DNA of 64,000 nucleotides. Origin: Firmicutes bacterium UBA2116 (GTDB lineage: Bacteria > Bacillota > Clostridia > Tissierellales > Sedimentibacteraceae). The notes under the pieces were generated by a model. That model was not told where the DNA came from. It saw only the letters and a list, made by a program, of their open reading frames with translations, and did not search any database. Every line of letters starts with the position of its first letter. Position 1 is the first letter of the stretch. The stretch covers positions 205,055-269,054 of the forward strand of contig DCYG01000007.1 of assembly GCA_002331025.1 (NCBI GenBank), given 5' to 3'. Positions 34,631 to 43,500 of the stretch are shown here, piece by piece. Made by a program: the position numbers and the translations under genes.

Positions 34631-35380
34631 TCATACCACGCTCCTCATAAGTGTGCCGGAGCTGAGGTAAGTTTTTTTAAGATTTTCTTCGTGAAACACT
34701 TCTTCCACCGGACCGCTGGCAACCACACGAAGATTAATCAGTGTCACCCAGTCGAAATAGTCCGGTACAGTCTGCAGGTCATGATGGACAACTACAACAG
34801 TTTTTCCCTGTTCCTTCAATTCCTTCAGAAGTACAACAATGGCACGTTCCGTCCGGGCATCCACACCCTTAAACGGTTCATCCATGAAATATACGTCAGC
34901 CTCCTGAGCAAGGGCGCGGGCAAGGAATACCCGTTGCTGCTGCCCTCCGGAAAGCTGGCTGATTTGTCTTGAGGCATATTCCTCCATGCCGACCTTTTTA
35001 AGCATCTGCCGTGTCAGCTCTACATCCGTCTTGCGGGGACGGCGAACCCAGCCCAGCTTGCCGTAGCAGCCCATCAGCACCACATCCTGCACAGTGGTCG
35101 GAAAATCCCAGTCTACACTGCCGCTTTGAGGCACATATCCGATACGATTTTTCAGCATACGCATATCACCGTTTCCATTCATAAAATGAACCTTACCGGT
35201 TACAGGCTTTAATAGTCCAAGCATGGCTTTGATCAGTGTTGTTTTTCCTGCTCCGTTCGGACCCACAACTGCCATAAGTTTTCCCTTCGGGATTTTGAGG
35301 TCAATATCCCAAAGAACCGGTTTAATATCATAAGCAACGGTGAGGTCTTCCACCTCTACCGCATAATTTTGTTTATCCAT
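34631..35380 (-). CDS. Metal ABC ATPase (TroB/MntB/ZnuC type)
   Basis: A 249-residue ATPase with Walker A GPNGAGKTT, signature LSGGQQQRVFLARAL, Walker B VYFMDEPFKGVD and H-loop VVHHDLQTV. The Q-loop region YVPQSGSVDWDFPTTV is family-typical. Sequence 34981-35040 has 34 G or C in 60 bases, clearly higher than most of the window. Confidence 0.92.
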   Translation of the reverse strand: MDKQNYAVEVEDLTVAYDIKPVLWDIDLKIPKGKLMAVVGPNGAGKTTLIKAMLGLLKPVTGKVHFMNGNGDMRMLKNRIGYVPQSGSVDWDFPTTVQDVVLMGCYGKLGWVRRPRKTDVELTRQMLKKVGMEEYASRQISQLSGGQQQRVFLARALAQEADVYFMDEPFKGVDARTERAIVVLLKELKEQGKTVVVVHHDLQTVPDYFDWVTLINLRVVASGPVEEVFHEENLKKTYLSSGTLMRSVV

Positions 35381-35393
35381 CTTATACCTCCCG

Positions 35394-36332
35394 TTACTTC
35401 AAGGCATCTACAATCGTGTCAATATTTGCTTTGACGGTCAGGATATAGGTAGAAGCTCCGGAATTTACATCACCCAAAGAATCGGAGTACAGCTCGCCTC
35501 CTATGACAACATCAAAGCCTTTAGATTTTACTGCTGCCTGCAATGCTTCTATGGTTTTGGGAGGAACGGAGGATTCCACAAATATGGCTTTAATCTGTCT
35601 TTCCACAATGAAATTTGCCAGCCCGCTCACGTCTGCCGTTCCTGCTTCTGAATCTGTGCTGATGCCCTGTAGACCTCGGACTTCAAATCCATAGGCTTCA
35701 CCAAAATATTGGAAAGCATCATGAGTCGTCACCAATATCCTTTGCTCCTGTGTCAGCTCTGCTGCTCTGTTACGGATGTAAGTATCTGCTTCATCCAGTT
35801 CTTTCAGGTAAGAGCTTAAATTTTCCTGATATTCGGTCTTTCCCTCGGGGTCGGCTTTGGACAGTCCGTCTGCCGCAATTTTGGCGGCATTTTTCCACAG
35901 TGATACGTCGAACCAGATATGCGGGTCATGTACTGAACTGTCATCCTCCGATGCGAGAAGCTGAGTTTCATCCATACCATCCTCAATACAGATGACCGTA
36001 AGTCCCTGTCCGGACAGATTTTCAAAGACTTCACCCATTTTGCCCTCAAGATGCAGACCGTTATATACTACAACATCAGATTTTTGCATCAGTAACACGT
36101 CACCTGCGCTGGCCTGATAGAGATGAGGGTCAATACCCGGACCCATCAGGCCATTTACATTAACCCGTTCTCCGCCTATAACGGCAGATAAATCCGCAAG
36201 CATGGTTGTAGTTGCCACTATGTTTATTTTATCTTCCGAAAAATCTGTATTTGCTGCGGGAGCAGAGCAGCCCGCAAATAATAATGCAAGACTTAAAGCT
36301 GTGCTCAGAAGAGCACTGATTTTTTTATTCAT
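35394..36332 (-). CDS. Metal-binding lipoprotein (TroA/MntA/ZnuA family)
   Basis: A 312-residue cluster A-I binding protein. Lipoprotein signal with anchor Cys22 (FAGC). Metal ligands are readable as His70 (GIDPHLYQ), His138 (HDPHIWFD), His204 (TTHDAFQYF) and Asp284 (YSDSLG). This three-His-one-Asp set is that of TroA, whereas strictly Mn-selective PsaA/MntA proteins have Glu in third place, so Zn, Mn and Fe all remain possible. No long His-rich loop of the ZnuA type is seen. Confidence 0.92.
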   Translation of the reverse strand: MNKKISALLSTALSLALLFAGCSAPAANTDFSEDKINIVATTTMLADLSAVIGGERVNVNGLMGPGIDPHLYQASAGDVLLMQKSDVVVYNGLHLEGKMGEVFENLSGQGLTVICIEDGMDETQLLASEDDSSVHDPHIWFDVSLWKNAAKIAADGLSKADPEGKTEYQENLSSYLKELDEADTYIRNRAAELTQEQRILVTTHDAFQYFGEAYGFEVRGLQGISTDSEAGTADVSGLANFIVERQIKAIFVESSVPPKTIEALQAAVKSKGFDVVIGGELYSDSLGDVNSGASTYILTVKANIDTIVDALK

Positions 36333-36361
36333 GTAAACCTCCTGAAATAATATATTCGGCG

Positions 36362-37015
36362 TTATTGCCGTGTCTCATCTACATAGATTTGACAGACAGC
36401 TTTATAACTGATTTGAATACATTTGCCGTCGATTTCAAGAGTGAATGGACCTTCGTATGCTCCTGCCTCCACAATACGGACAGAGCTTCCTATGGTGATT
36501 CCGGCTGATTGTAAATAATCCAGCAATTCTTTTTCTTCTTTTACACGGCGAATATGCGAGGTTTCTCCCACAGGCAGCAGGTTCAGCGGAAGTAACGGCG
36601 TGCTGTCAATCTGTCCGTCATTATTCGGTATAGCACTGCCATGAGGACAGTACGCCGGATAATTCAGAAATTTATCAAGACGCATAGTCAGTCGCGGCGG
36701 AGTGATGTGCTCCAGAAGCTCCGCATCCTCGTGAGCCTCGCTCCATGAGTATCCTAAGTGACGCATAAGAAAAACTTCCCAAAGTCGATGTCCTCTTACC
36801 AGAGTGATTGCAACACGTATTCCTTCCTGAGTCAGGCGTGAACCTTTGTATGCTTCATAATATATCAGCCCCTCGCGTTTCAGTTTTCCAAGCATCTCCG
36901 TTACGGAAGCAGGGGCAATTTGTAATTCATCCGAAATTTGCTTATTATTAACCAGATGTTCCATTCCTCCAAGTTTGTAAATAGCTTTCAAATAATCTTC
37001 TTTATTTGGTGTCAT
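36362..37015 (-). CDS. DtxR/MntR-family metal-dependent repressor
   Basis: A 217-residue protein: N-terminal winged helix (about residues 1-65, ISDELQIAPASVTEMLGKLKREGLI), dimerisation/metal domain (about 70-140, with HRLWEVFLMRHLGYSWSEAHEDAELLEH) and a C-terminal FeoA/SH3-like domain (about 145-215), the long TroR/IdeR form. It would sense Mn or Fe and repress its own operon. First gene of the leftward metal importer operon; AGGAGG precedes the ATG. Confidence 0.92.
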   Translation of the reverse strand: MTPNKEDYLKAIYKLGGMEHLVNNKQISDELQIAPASVTEMLGKLKREGLIYYEAYKGSRLTQEGIRVAITLVRGHRLWEVFLMRHLGYSWSEAHEDAELLEHITPPRLTMRLDKFLNYPAYCPHGSAIPNNDGQIDSTPLLPLNLLPVGETSHIRRVKEEKELLDYLQSAGITIGSSVRIVEAGAYEGPFTLEIDGKCIQISYKAVCQIYVDETRQ

Positions 37016-37032
37016 ATTGCTTCCTCCTACGA

Positions 37033-37086
37033 TTTAGGTATACCTAAATTTAATTATATTATATACCTAAAGTCCTGAAGATGCAA
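37033..37086 (-). promoter_or_regulatory. Promoter and DtxR/MntR-type operator of the metal importer operon
   Basis: On the minus strand TTGCAT (37086-37081) and TATAAT (37063-37058) are 17 bases apart. The palindrome TTTAGGTATACCTAAA (37033-37048) lies at the expected transcription start, and a second half-site (TTTAGGTA) overlaps the spacer just before the -10. Binding there would block the promoter. Confidence 0.8.
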
Positions 37087-37223
37087 TAGCTTATTTTGAT
37101 TTATTAAGAAATAATTTTTTACCAACTATAACTACAAAAAGTTAGCGGCAGGAAACAATGTATCCCTAGACTAATTTATGAGATTTTATTAAAAATGTTA
37201 CAATACAGTTAGGGAATATACTC

Positions 37224-37374
37224 ATGAAGCCGACTAAGGCAGAGGGAATTTGACGATAAATTAAAAGCTCTTGTGAATGTTACTGAAATGATTGCAACAA
37301 AAAAGGAAGGTACGCCTATAGAATACAGACATTATGTAAAAGAAAGAGATAAAGAGAATCATATGAAAAAATAA
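37224..37374 (+). pseudogene. Short gene remnant, family unknown
   Basis: A frame from about 37243 reads REFDDKLKALVNVTEM... and ends ...ERDKENHMKK at a stop at 37372-37374. The nearest ATG (37224) is in the neighbouring frame, which stops after nine codons, so a frameshift or loss of the 5' end is suggested. I recognise no family. The rest of 37087-37420 shows no gene. Confidence 0.3.
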
Positions 37375-37420
37375 AGATATCGATTAAACTGTAACGGTTT
37401 CAGTTTTGAGGTACAAATTT

Positions 37421-37466
37421 AAAAACACCTAAAGTATTAATCAAAATAATTCCTTTAGGTGTTTTT
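37421..37466. terminator. Bidirectional terminator
   Basis: AAAAACACCTAAAG (37421-37434) pairs exactly with CTTTAGGTGTTTTT (37453-37466). A and T runs at both ends allow use from either side; it terminates the sigma-factor operon from the right. Confidence 0.8.
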
Positions 37467-37501
37467 AAATATCTTTAGTTCGCACTTGAAAGACCTTTCA
37501 T

Positions 37502-38578
37502 TTATGGCAAAAACGCTGAAGCTTCACTGGAAATCGAAAATGTTTCACCGAAGATATAAAACTCCCTTACAAACTCTGCAGTAATAGGGAAATCGTAAGA
37601 GATGTTTATCACTGACGCCGAAACAGACTTACCCTCACCGTCTTTACCACTCATGATACTATAACTGAAGTCATCTTCTGTAAGTATGGTACCATCAGAG
37701 AGTGTGACACTTATACTCCCGACTCCGGATGAAAATGCTTCAAAAACATCTTTATTATGTAAATTATATGAAAATACAATCGTAGAGCTCATGGGAGTTA
37801 TTTTAATATTCTCAAGCATAAAATTGTATTCATTTACTGTAACCGGCTTTCGTATAAGAAAAGTGCGGCTGTATTTACTTCCATCTGTCAGCTCCAACTC
37901 AAATTTCCACTTATCCTTATATAATGGTTTCATTACAAGAGCGGTGCCATTGCTAACATAATACCCAAAATTTTCGAGTGCTATTGAATATGTACCAGCT
38001 TCAAAATCATTATGGTTTATGATGGTGTAGAGTATCTCAAACTGATTATCCGCAAGAGTGGGATTGTCATCACTATAATAATAACGTACTTTCGTCTGTT
38101 CCATGTTTTTGAGCAGGCTTCCATCAATCTCGGATTCGAACCTATAATTCATGAGAGTTTCATATCCTGTATCAAACAGCACACTTTGCAGCTCTTTTGC
38201 AGTAATTCTCAACATTACCATCGCCATATTTCCACTGGATATAACGTCCATAACTTCGATTTTAATTTCATCAGTTTCGGTAACTGTGCCGATTGTCGTC
38301 CCGGAAATAGCACTAAGTTGCTCGACATTCATATAATCATATACGCCACCAGAACTTTCCGCCTTATTTGTAAACAGCTGAGTAAAATATCCTCCAACAA
38401 TTGAAACCGCCAAAACCGAGGTGGATAAAATTATTACTAATATCAAAACAGCAGTTGCAGTCAAAGGTAACCGCCTGCGTCTAGCTGTGGTTTCTGACAG
38501 CCTTTCTGTTTTAACGTATAGCTTTTCCTTCCATTCTGTCGGTGTTATAATGTTTTTAAAGTTATTGAAATCACTCAT
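37502..38578 (-). CDS. DUF4179-type membrane protein, probable anti-sigma partner
   Basis: A 358-residue protein with a short basic cytoplasmic N terminus (about residues 1-37, ARRRRLPL just before the membrane), one helix (about 38-60) and a long extracellular part rich in beta-type sequence. This is the layout of DUF4179 proteins, which are commonly encoded just after ECF sigma factors and thought to restrain them. It overlaps the sigma gene by 8 bases. The signal sensed is unknown. Confidence 0.75.
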   Translation of the reverse strand: MSDFNNFKNIITPTEWKEKLYVKTERLSETTARRRRLPLTATAVLILVIILSTSVLAVSIVGGYFTQLFTNKAESSGGVYDYMNVEQLSAISGTTIGTVTETDEIKIEVMDVISSGNMAMVMLRITAKELQSVLFDTGYETLMNYRFESEIDGSLLKNMEQTKVRYYYSDDNPTLADNQFEILYTIINHNDFEAGTYSIALENFGYYVSNGTALVMKPLYKDKWKFELELTDGSKYSRTFLIRKPVTVNEYNFMLENIKITPMSSTIVFSYNLHNKDVFEAFSSGVGSISVTLSDGTILTEDDFSYSIMSGKDGEGKSVSASVINISYDFPITAEFVREFYIFGETFSISSEASAFLP

Positions 38579-39050
38579 CTTTAATCACATCCTTTAGCAT
38601 TTCTCTTCCTCGTTTAAGTTGAGATTTTATTGTGTTTTCGTTTCTTTTGAGAATTTCAACAAGCTCCTTAATGCTGTATCCCTCATAATGATATAGATAG
38701 ATTACCTCGGAGTATTTGTATGGCAGGGCTCTGACGGCATGCAGCAAGCTCCGATCGAATTTCTCTATATACGGAATCACCAGCTTATCTATGTCGAAGT
38801 GATTTCTGCGAAATAGCTTCCGGTGTATATCCCGGCTTTCATTAATAGTGACGGTTATAAGCCATCGTCGAAGCTCTTCATCCGGTTTTTGCCACATCTC
38901 CTTTGAATTATATAACTTAATAAATACATTTTGCCAACAGTCTTCAGCATCTGCGAGGCAATTAAAACGGAGATAGCATATACGTGTTACCATGTCAGAA
39001 TATTTTTCAACATGGTTAACATATAAATCGTTCGCAATCAATAAATTCAT
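38571..39050 (-). CDS. ECF-type RNA polymerase sigma factor
   Basis: A 159-residue sigma-70 relative with region 2 (about residues 10-75, DAEDCWQNVFIKLYN) and region 4 (about 105-155, LPYKYSEVIYLYHYEGYSIKELVEILKRNENTIKSQLKRGREML). Regions 1 and 3 are missing, as in all ECF factors. GAGGTGG lies upstream of the ATG. It and its membrane partner form a two-gene operon with an ECF-like promoter of its own. Confidence 0.9.
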   Translation of the reverse strand: MNLLIANDLYVNHVEKYSDMVTRICYLRFNCLADAEDCWQNVFIKLYNSKEMWQKPDEELRRWLITVTINESRDIHRKLFRRNHFDIDKLVIPYIEKFDRSLLHAVRALPYKYSEVIYLYHYEGYSIKELVEILKRNENTIKSQLKRGREMLKDVIKDE

Positions 39051-39072
39051 GTCTACATAACCACCTCTTTAA

Positions 39073-39105
39073 CTATAGAACGTTTCAGGATAGCTTTTGG
39101 TTGCA
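39073..39105 (-). promoter_or_regulatory. ECF-type autoregulatory promoter
   Basis: On the minus strand TGCAACC (39105-39099) is followed after about 16 bases by CGTTCTATAG (39082-39073). AAC in the -35 and CGT in the -10 are the hallmarks of ECF promoters. It lies directly before the sigma gene, so the sigma factor probably drives itself. Confidence 0.6.
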
Positions 39106-39305
39106 TTGGAATGTAAAAAATTTATTACATTATAATTTATTTACATCTTAAATACAAATTTTAAAGGTCGTTATTATTGTAGATTTTATGCATTTTTCGT
39201 AAATTAATCAATCATATATTATTAAAAATATATTAAAAATATTGATGTTTTTAGAGTAACTTAGTATAATACTAAGTAAGGGAAACAATGAATGGAGGTG
39301 TTGTT

Positions 39306-39563
39306 ATGGAACTTGCTAAGATTACTTCAAAAGGACAAATTACTTTACCTATTGGTATTCGTAGGAGTCTTAATTTAAAGGATGGAGACAAAGTTGCTTT
39401 TATAGAGGAAGACGGCAGATATGTGCTTATTAACCCTACCATGATTGCCTTTGAAAATATCAGGAAGGAATTCGACGGAGAAGCAGAAAAATATGATTTA
39501 AAAGATATTGATGATGTAGTTAGTATGGTAAAGGAAGTGCGTGCTGAGCGGAGGAAAGAGTAA
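39306..39563 (+). CDS. AbrB/MazE-type antitoxin
   Basis: An 85-residue protein with the swapped-hairpin AbrB fold in the first 45 residues (AKITSKGQITLPIGIRRSL, LKDGDKVAFIEEDGRYVLI), followed by an acidic helical tail that would bind a toxin. The start is the ATG at 39306 with GGAGGTG upstream. A PIN-domain toxin start follows after one base, so it is the antitoxin of a VapBC-like pair whose toxin is now truncated. Confidence 0.85.
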   Translation: MELAKITSKGQITLPIGIRRSLNLKDGDKVAFIEEDGRYVLINPTMIAFENIRKEFDGEAEKYDLKDIDDVVSMVKEVRAERRKE

Positions 39564-39564
39564 G

Positions 39565-39657
39565 ATGAGAGTCATGCTTGATACAAATATCTTAATTTCA
39601 GCTATTATGTATAGATATATGATATTTATAGTTAAGTTACAAATAAATCAAGATTAG
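39565..39657 (+). pseudogene. Truncated PIN-domain (VapC-like) toxin
   Basis: MRVMLDTNILISAIMYR is the classic N terminus of a PIN ribonuclease, with the first catalytic Asp (LDTN). The frame then runs into unrelated sequence and stops after 30 codons, against the usual 130-140. The rest of the toxin gene is missing, so the pair is a relic or the antitoxin persists alone. Confidence 0.75.
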
Positions 39658-39728
39658 TTAAGATATAGTACGCAAGTCAAGCAAAACAAGCTTGTGTAAT
39701 GGTATTTATATTTTGTGCAGAGGTAAAT

Positions 39729-40115
39729 ATGAAAAATTATACTCAAGTTTATGTGAAAAGTAGTTTTGAAGCGGCAGAAATGTATTGCAAAGCTTTTGGC
39801 GCAGAAATTACATTTGAAGTGAAAAATGATACCGAAACTGCTTATGTACACTGTGAATTATCCGTAAATGGTGAAGGTTTTTTAGCATTAGGCGAAGCAG
39901 CAAACCCTTGTGACATAAACTTAGTTCATAAAATGAAATGGGAAACAATGACTTTTAATGTTTTTGAGATGGGAAGCGAAGAATCGGTTTATAATGCCTT
40001 TAATATTTTGAGCAATGGCGGTGTTATTATTAATCCCATTCATGAAGTTCCGTGGAGCAAATGTTGTGCCACTGTTATTGATAAATTTGGAGTGTGTTGG
40101 TGGATTTCAATTTAA
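39729..40115 (+). CDS. VOC-superfamily (glyoxalase/PhnB-like) protein
   Basis: A 128-residue protein of two beta-alpha-beta-beta-beta halves, with PhnB-like features: SFEAAEMYCKAFGAEITFEV, a middle ETMTFNVFE strand and the ending PWSKCCATVIDKFGVCWWISI. The family covers dioxygenases, glyoxalases and drug-binding proteins. Metal ligands are not obvious, so the function is open. AGAGGT precedes the ATG at 39729. Confidence 0.8.
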   Translation: MKNYTQVYVKSSFEAAEMYCKAFGAEITFEVKNDTETAYVHCELSVNGEGFLALGEAANPCDINLVHKMKWETMTFNVFEMGSEESVYNAFNILSNGGVIINPIHEVPWSKCCATVIDKFGVCWWISI

Positions 40116-40204
40116 TAAATAAAAATAAGCATTTTTTATTAGTTATTAAAAATATTATAACCACTTGATTGTCGAGAAGTTAGTATGGTTAAAGAAATTA
40201 AATC

Positions 40205-40233
40205 TTGACAATATTTTTGATTTAATGTAAGAT
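40205..40233 (+). promoter_or_regulatory. Promoter of the T-box/ileS transcript
   Basis: TTGACA (40205-40210) and TAAGAT (40228-40233), 17 bases apart, with transcription expected to start near 40240. Confidence 0.7.
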
Positions 40234-40239
40234 GATACG

Positions 40240-40490
40240 TATATTAAAATCCAAATACAGTGATTGGAACAGTAGGCGCGGGTCGGTCTGAAAGAGATAT
40301 AATCGGTTGGTGTGAGATTATAATTCCAAATGCGTTGAAAATCATCCAGGAGTATAATTTCTGAAATAACAGTAAGAAATTACGTATAAATGCGTTAAAT
40401 TTTTGAGTGACATATATTTAAAGTATTTATATGTAATTTGGGTGGTACCGCGATTTTCGTCCCATGTCTTTGACATGGGACTATTTTATT
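40240..40490 (+). ncRNA. T-box riboswitch controlling ileS
   Basis: The T-box sequence GGGTGGTACCGCG is at 40440-40452, followed by a terminator GTCCCATGTC / GACATGGGAC (40459-40481) and a T-rich tail. The antiterminator forms when uncharged tRNA pairs its CCA end with the TGG of the T-box. The upstream stem I region starts near 40255. AUC at 40341-40343, inside GAAAAUCA, is the likely specifier codon, fitting tRNA-Ile and the gene downstream. Confidence 0.9.
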
Positions 40491-40505
40491 ACAGGAGGAT
40501 AAAGT

Positions 40506-43500
40506 ATGAAGCAATTTAAAGATATCTCAAAAGCAGATTATAAACAATACGAACAAGAAATATCAAAATATTGGAATGAGATTGACTTATTAAAACAAAG
40601 TGTTGAAACAAGAGAAGATAAAGAACCGTTTATATTTTATGAAGGACCGCCGACTGCCAACGGCAGACCGGGTATTCATCACGTTATAGCAAGAACACTT
40701 AAAGATTCTGTTTGCAGATACAAGACTATGGAGGGATTTCAGGTAAACAGAAAAGCAGGCTGGGATACTCACGGATTGCCGGTTGAAATCGAAGTTGAAA
40801 AGCAATTAGGATTAAAGGACAAAAACGATATTGAGCAGTACGGTATCGATAAATTCAATGAAAAGTGCCGTCATTCGGTATTTACCTATGAAGCACAGTG
40901 GCGCGAAATGACTGAACGTATGGCGTATCTGATAGATTTGGATGACCCGTACATCACATTGGAAAATGACTATATTGAGTCAGAATGGTGGATACTTGAT
41001 AACATGTTCAAGCAGGGACTCATGTATGAAGGTCATAAAATACTTCCATACTGTCCGAGATGCGGAACAGGTCTTGCATCCCACGAGGTTGCACAAGGAT
41101 ACGAAGAAATAAAGACGGTAACCGCATATGCGAAATTCAAGAGAAAAGATGCAGATGAATATTTTATAGCATGGACAACAACTCCGTGGACTTTATTGTC
41201 CAATGTTACCTTAGCGGTACATCCTGAGGTTGATTATGTAAAGTTAAGAACAAAGGATAAAGAGGATGAAAAGGGCGAGGTATACATCCTTGCAAAAGCA
41301 TTGGCAGATAAGGTTGTAAATGAAGAATACGAAGTAATGGAAGAAATGAAGGGTAAGGACTTGGAGTTCATCGAATATGAACAGCTTATGCCTTTCGTTG
41401 AGGTGCCGGTAAATAAAAAGGCATTCTATGTAACATGTGCCGATTACGTAACAACTGAAGATGGTACGGGTATAGTTCATACTGCTCCTGCATTTGGTGA
41501 GGATGACTATAACACGGGAATAAAATACGGACTTCCTGTTTTAAATCCTGTCGATGACACAGGCAGATTCAGAGGAACACCGTGGTCGGAAATGTTTGTT
41601 ATGGATGCAGACCAGCCTATATTAAAATGGCTGAAGGAAAACAACAAGCTTTATAAGAAGGAACCTGTTCTCCACAATTATCCGCACTGCTGGAGATGCC
41701 ATACACCTTTATTGTACTATGCAAGACCAAGCTGGTACATCCGGATGACAAAATTAAAGGATATATTGATTGAAAACAACAATTCTGTTGAATGGTATCC
41801 CGAGTTTGTGGGTGAAAAGCGTTTCGGCAACTGGCTTGAAAATTTAAATGACTGGGCTATTTCAAGAAGCCGTTACTGGGGTACTCCGCTGCCGCTGTGG
41901 AGATGTGAATGCGGTCATGTGGAAAGCATCGGCTCAAGAAAAGAATTAGCTGAAAAAGCAGTGGAAAAAATAGATGAAAACACCATAGAGCTTCACAGAC
42001 CTTACGTTGATGACGTCCATATAGTTTGTCCGGAATGCGGCAAGCATATGACGAGAGTCAAGGATGTAATTGACTGCTGGTTTGACTCAGGCGCCATGCC
42101 TTATGCACAATGGCACTATCCGTTTGAAAATAAAGAAAGATTTGACGATTTGTTCCCGGCGGATTTCATATGTGAGGGTATCGACCAGACGAGAGGATGG
42201 TTTTATTCACTGATAGCAATTTCCACCTTCGTTATGGGCAAATCTCCATATAAGAGAGTGCTGGTTAACGACCTGATACTTGATAAATACGGCAAGAAAA
42301 TGTCTAAATCAAGAGGAAATACGGTTGATCCGTTTGACTTGTTCGACAGATACGGTGCAGATGCATTGAGATGGTATTTATTGTACGTTTCACCTGCGTG
42401 GTCACCTACGAAATTTGATGAGGACGGATTAAAAGAAGTATTAAGCAAATATTTCGGAACTATAAAAAATGTTTATACATTCTTTGCCCTTTATGCCAAT
42501 ACGGATTCTATAAATCCTAAAGAATTCTTTATTGAATACAAAGACAGACCTGAACTGGACAGATGGATTATATCTAAATTCAACAATTTAGTTAAATATG
42601 TAAGAGAAAGCATGGGTGTTTATGACCACAACAAGTCGGTAAGAGCAATTCAGGAATTCGTAAATGAAGATTTGTCAAACTGGTATATCAGACGTTCAAG
42701 AAGAAGATTCTGGGCAACAGAGCTTACTGAAGACAAAAAGGCGGTTTACAACACAACTTATGAAATACTGGTTGGTGTTGCGCAATTAACAGCCCCGTTT
42801 GCACCTTATTTAGCTGAAGAAATATACAGGAACTTAACAGGAGAAACATCAGTTCATTTAAGCTACTATCCTGAAGCTCATGAAGAATTAATAGATGAAA
42901 ATGTTGAAAAGAGAATGGATCTTGTAAAGGATCTCGTTAAGCTTGGAAGAAGCTCAAGAGAAAATGCTAAAATTAAGGTGAGACAGCCGATAAGAAAAAT
43001 TCATATCGACGGAAAATATCAGGAATTAATAGAAGATTTGGTTCCGTTGATAAAAGAAGAATTGAACGTTAAGGAAGTTGTGTTTGAACATGATTTGAAG
43101 GAATTCATGGACTTCTCATTAAAACCGAACTTCAAGGTTGCGGGACCTTTGCTTGGAAGCAACGTTAAACTTTTTGCCGCTGAATTAGCGAAAGCTGATT
43201 CCTTAGAAATAATCAGCAAGGTTCAGTCGGGAGAAAAATGTGAATTTACCGTAAACGGTCAGACGGTAGAGCTTAATGATGAGCTTCTGGATATCCGTAT
43301 AGCTGCAAAAGAAGGATATGATGTATCAACAGGCAACAATTTATTTACGATCATAGACACAGAATTGAACGAGGATTTGATTAATGAAGGTTTTGCCCGT
43401 GAATTTACATCCAAGGTTCAGCAGATGAGAAAGAACAACGGATATGAAATGATGGACAGAATAAAAATATTCTATAAAGGTACAGAAGAAATAGACAAAG

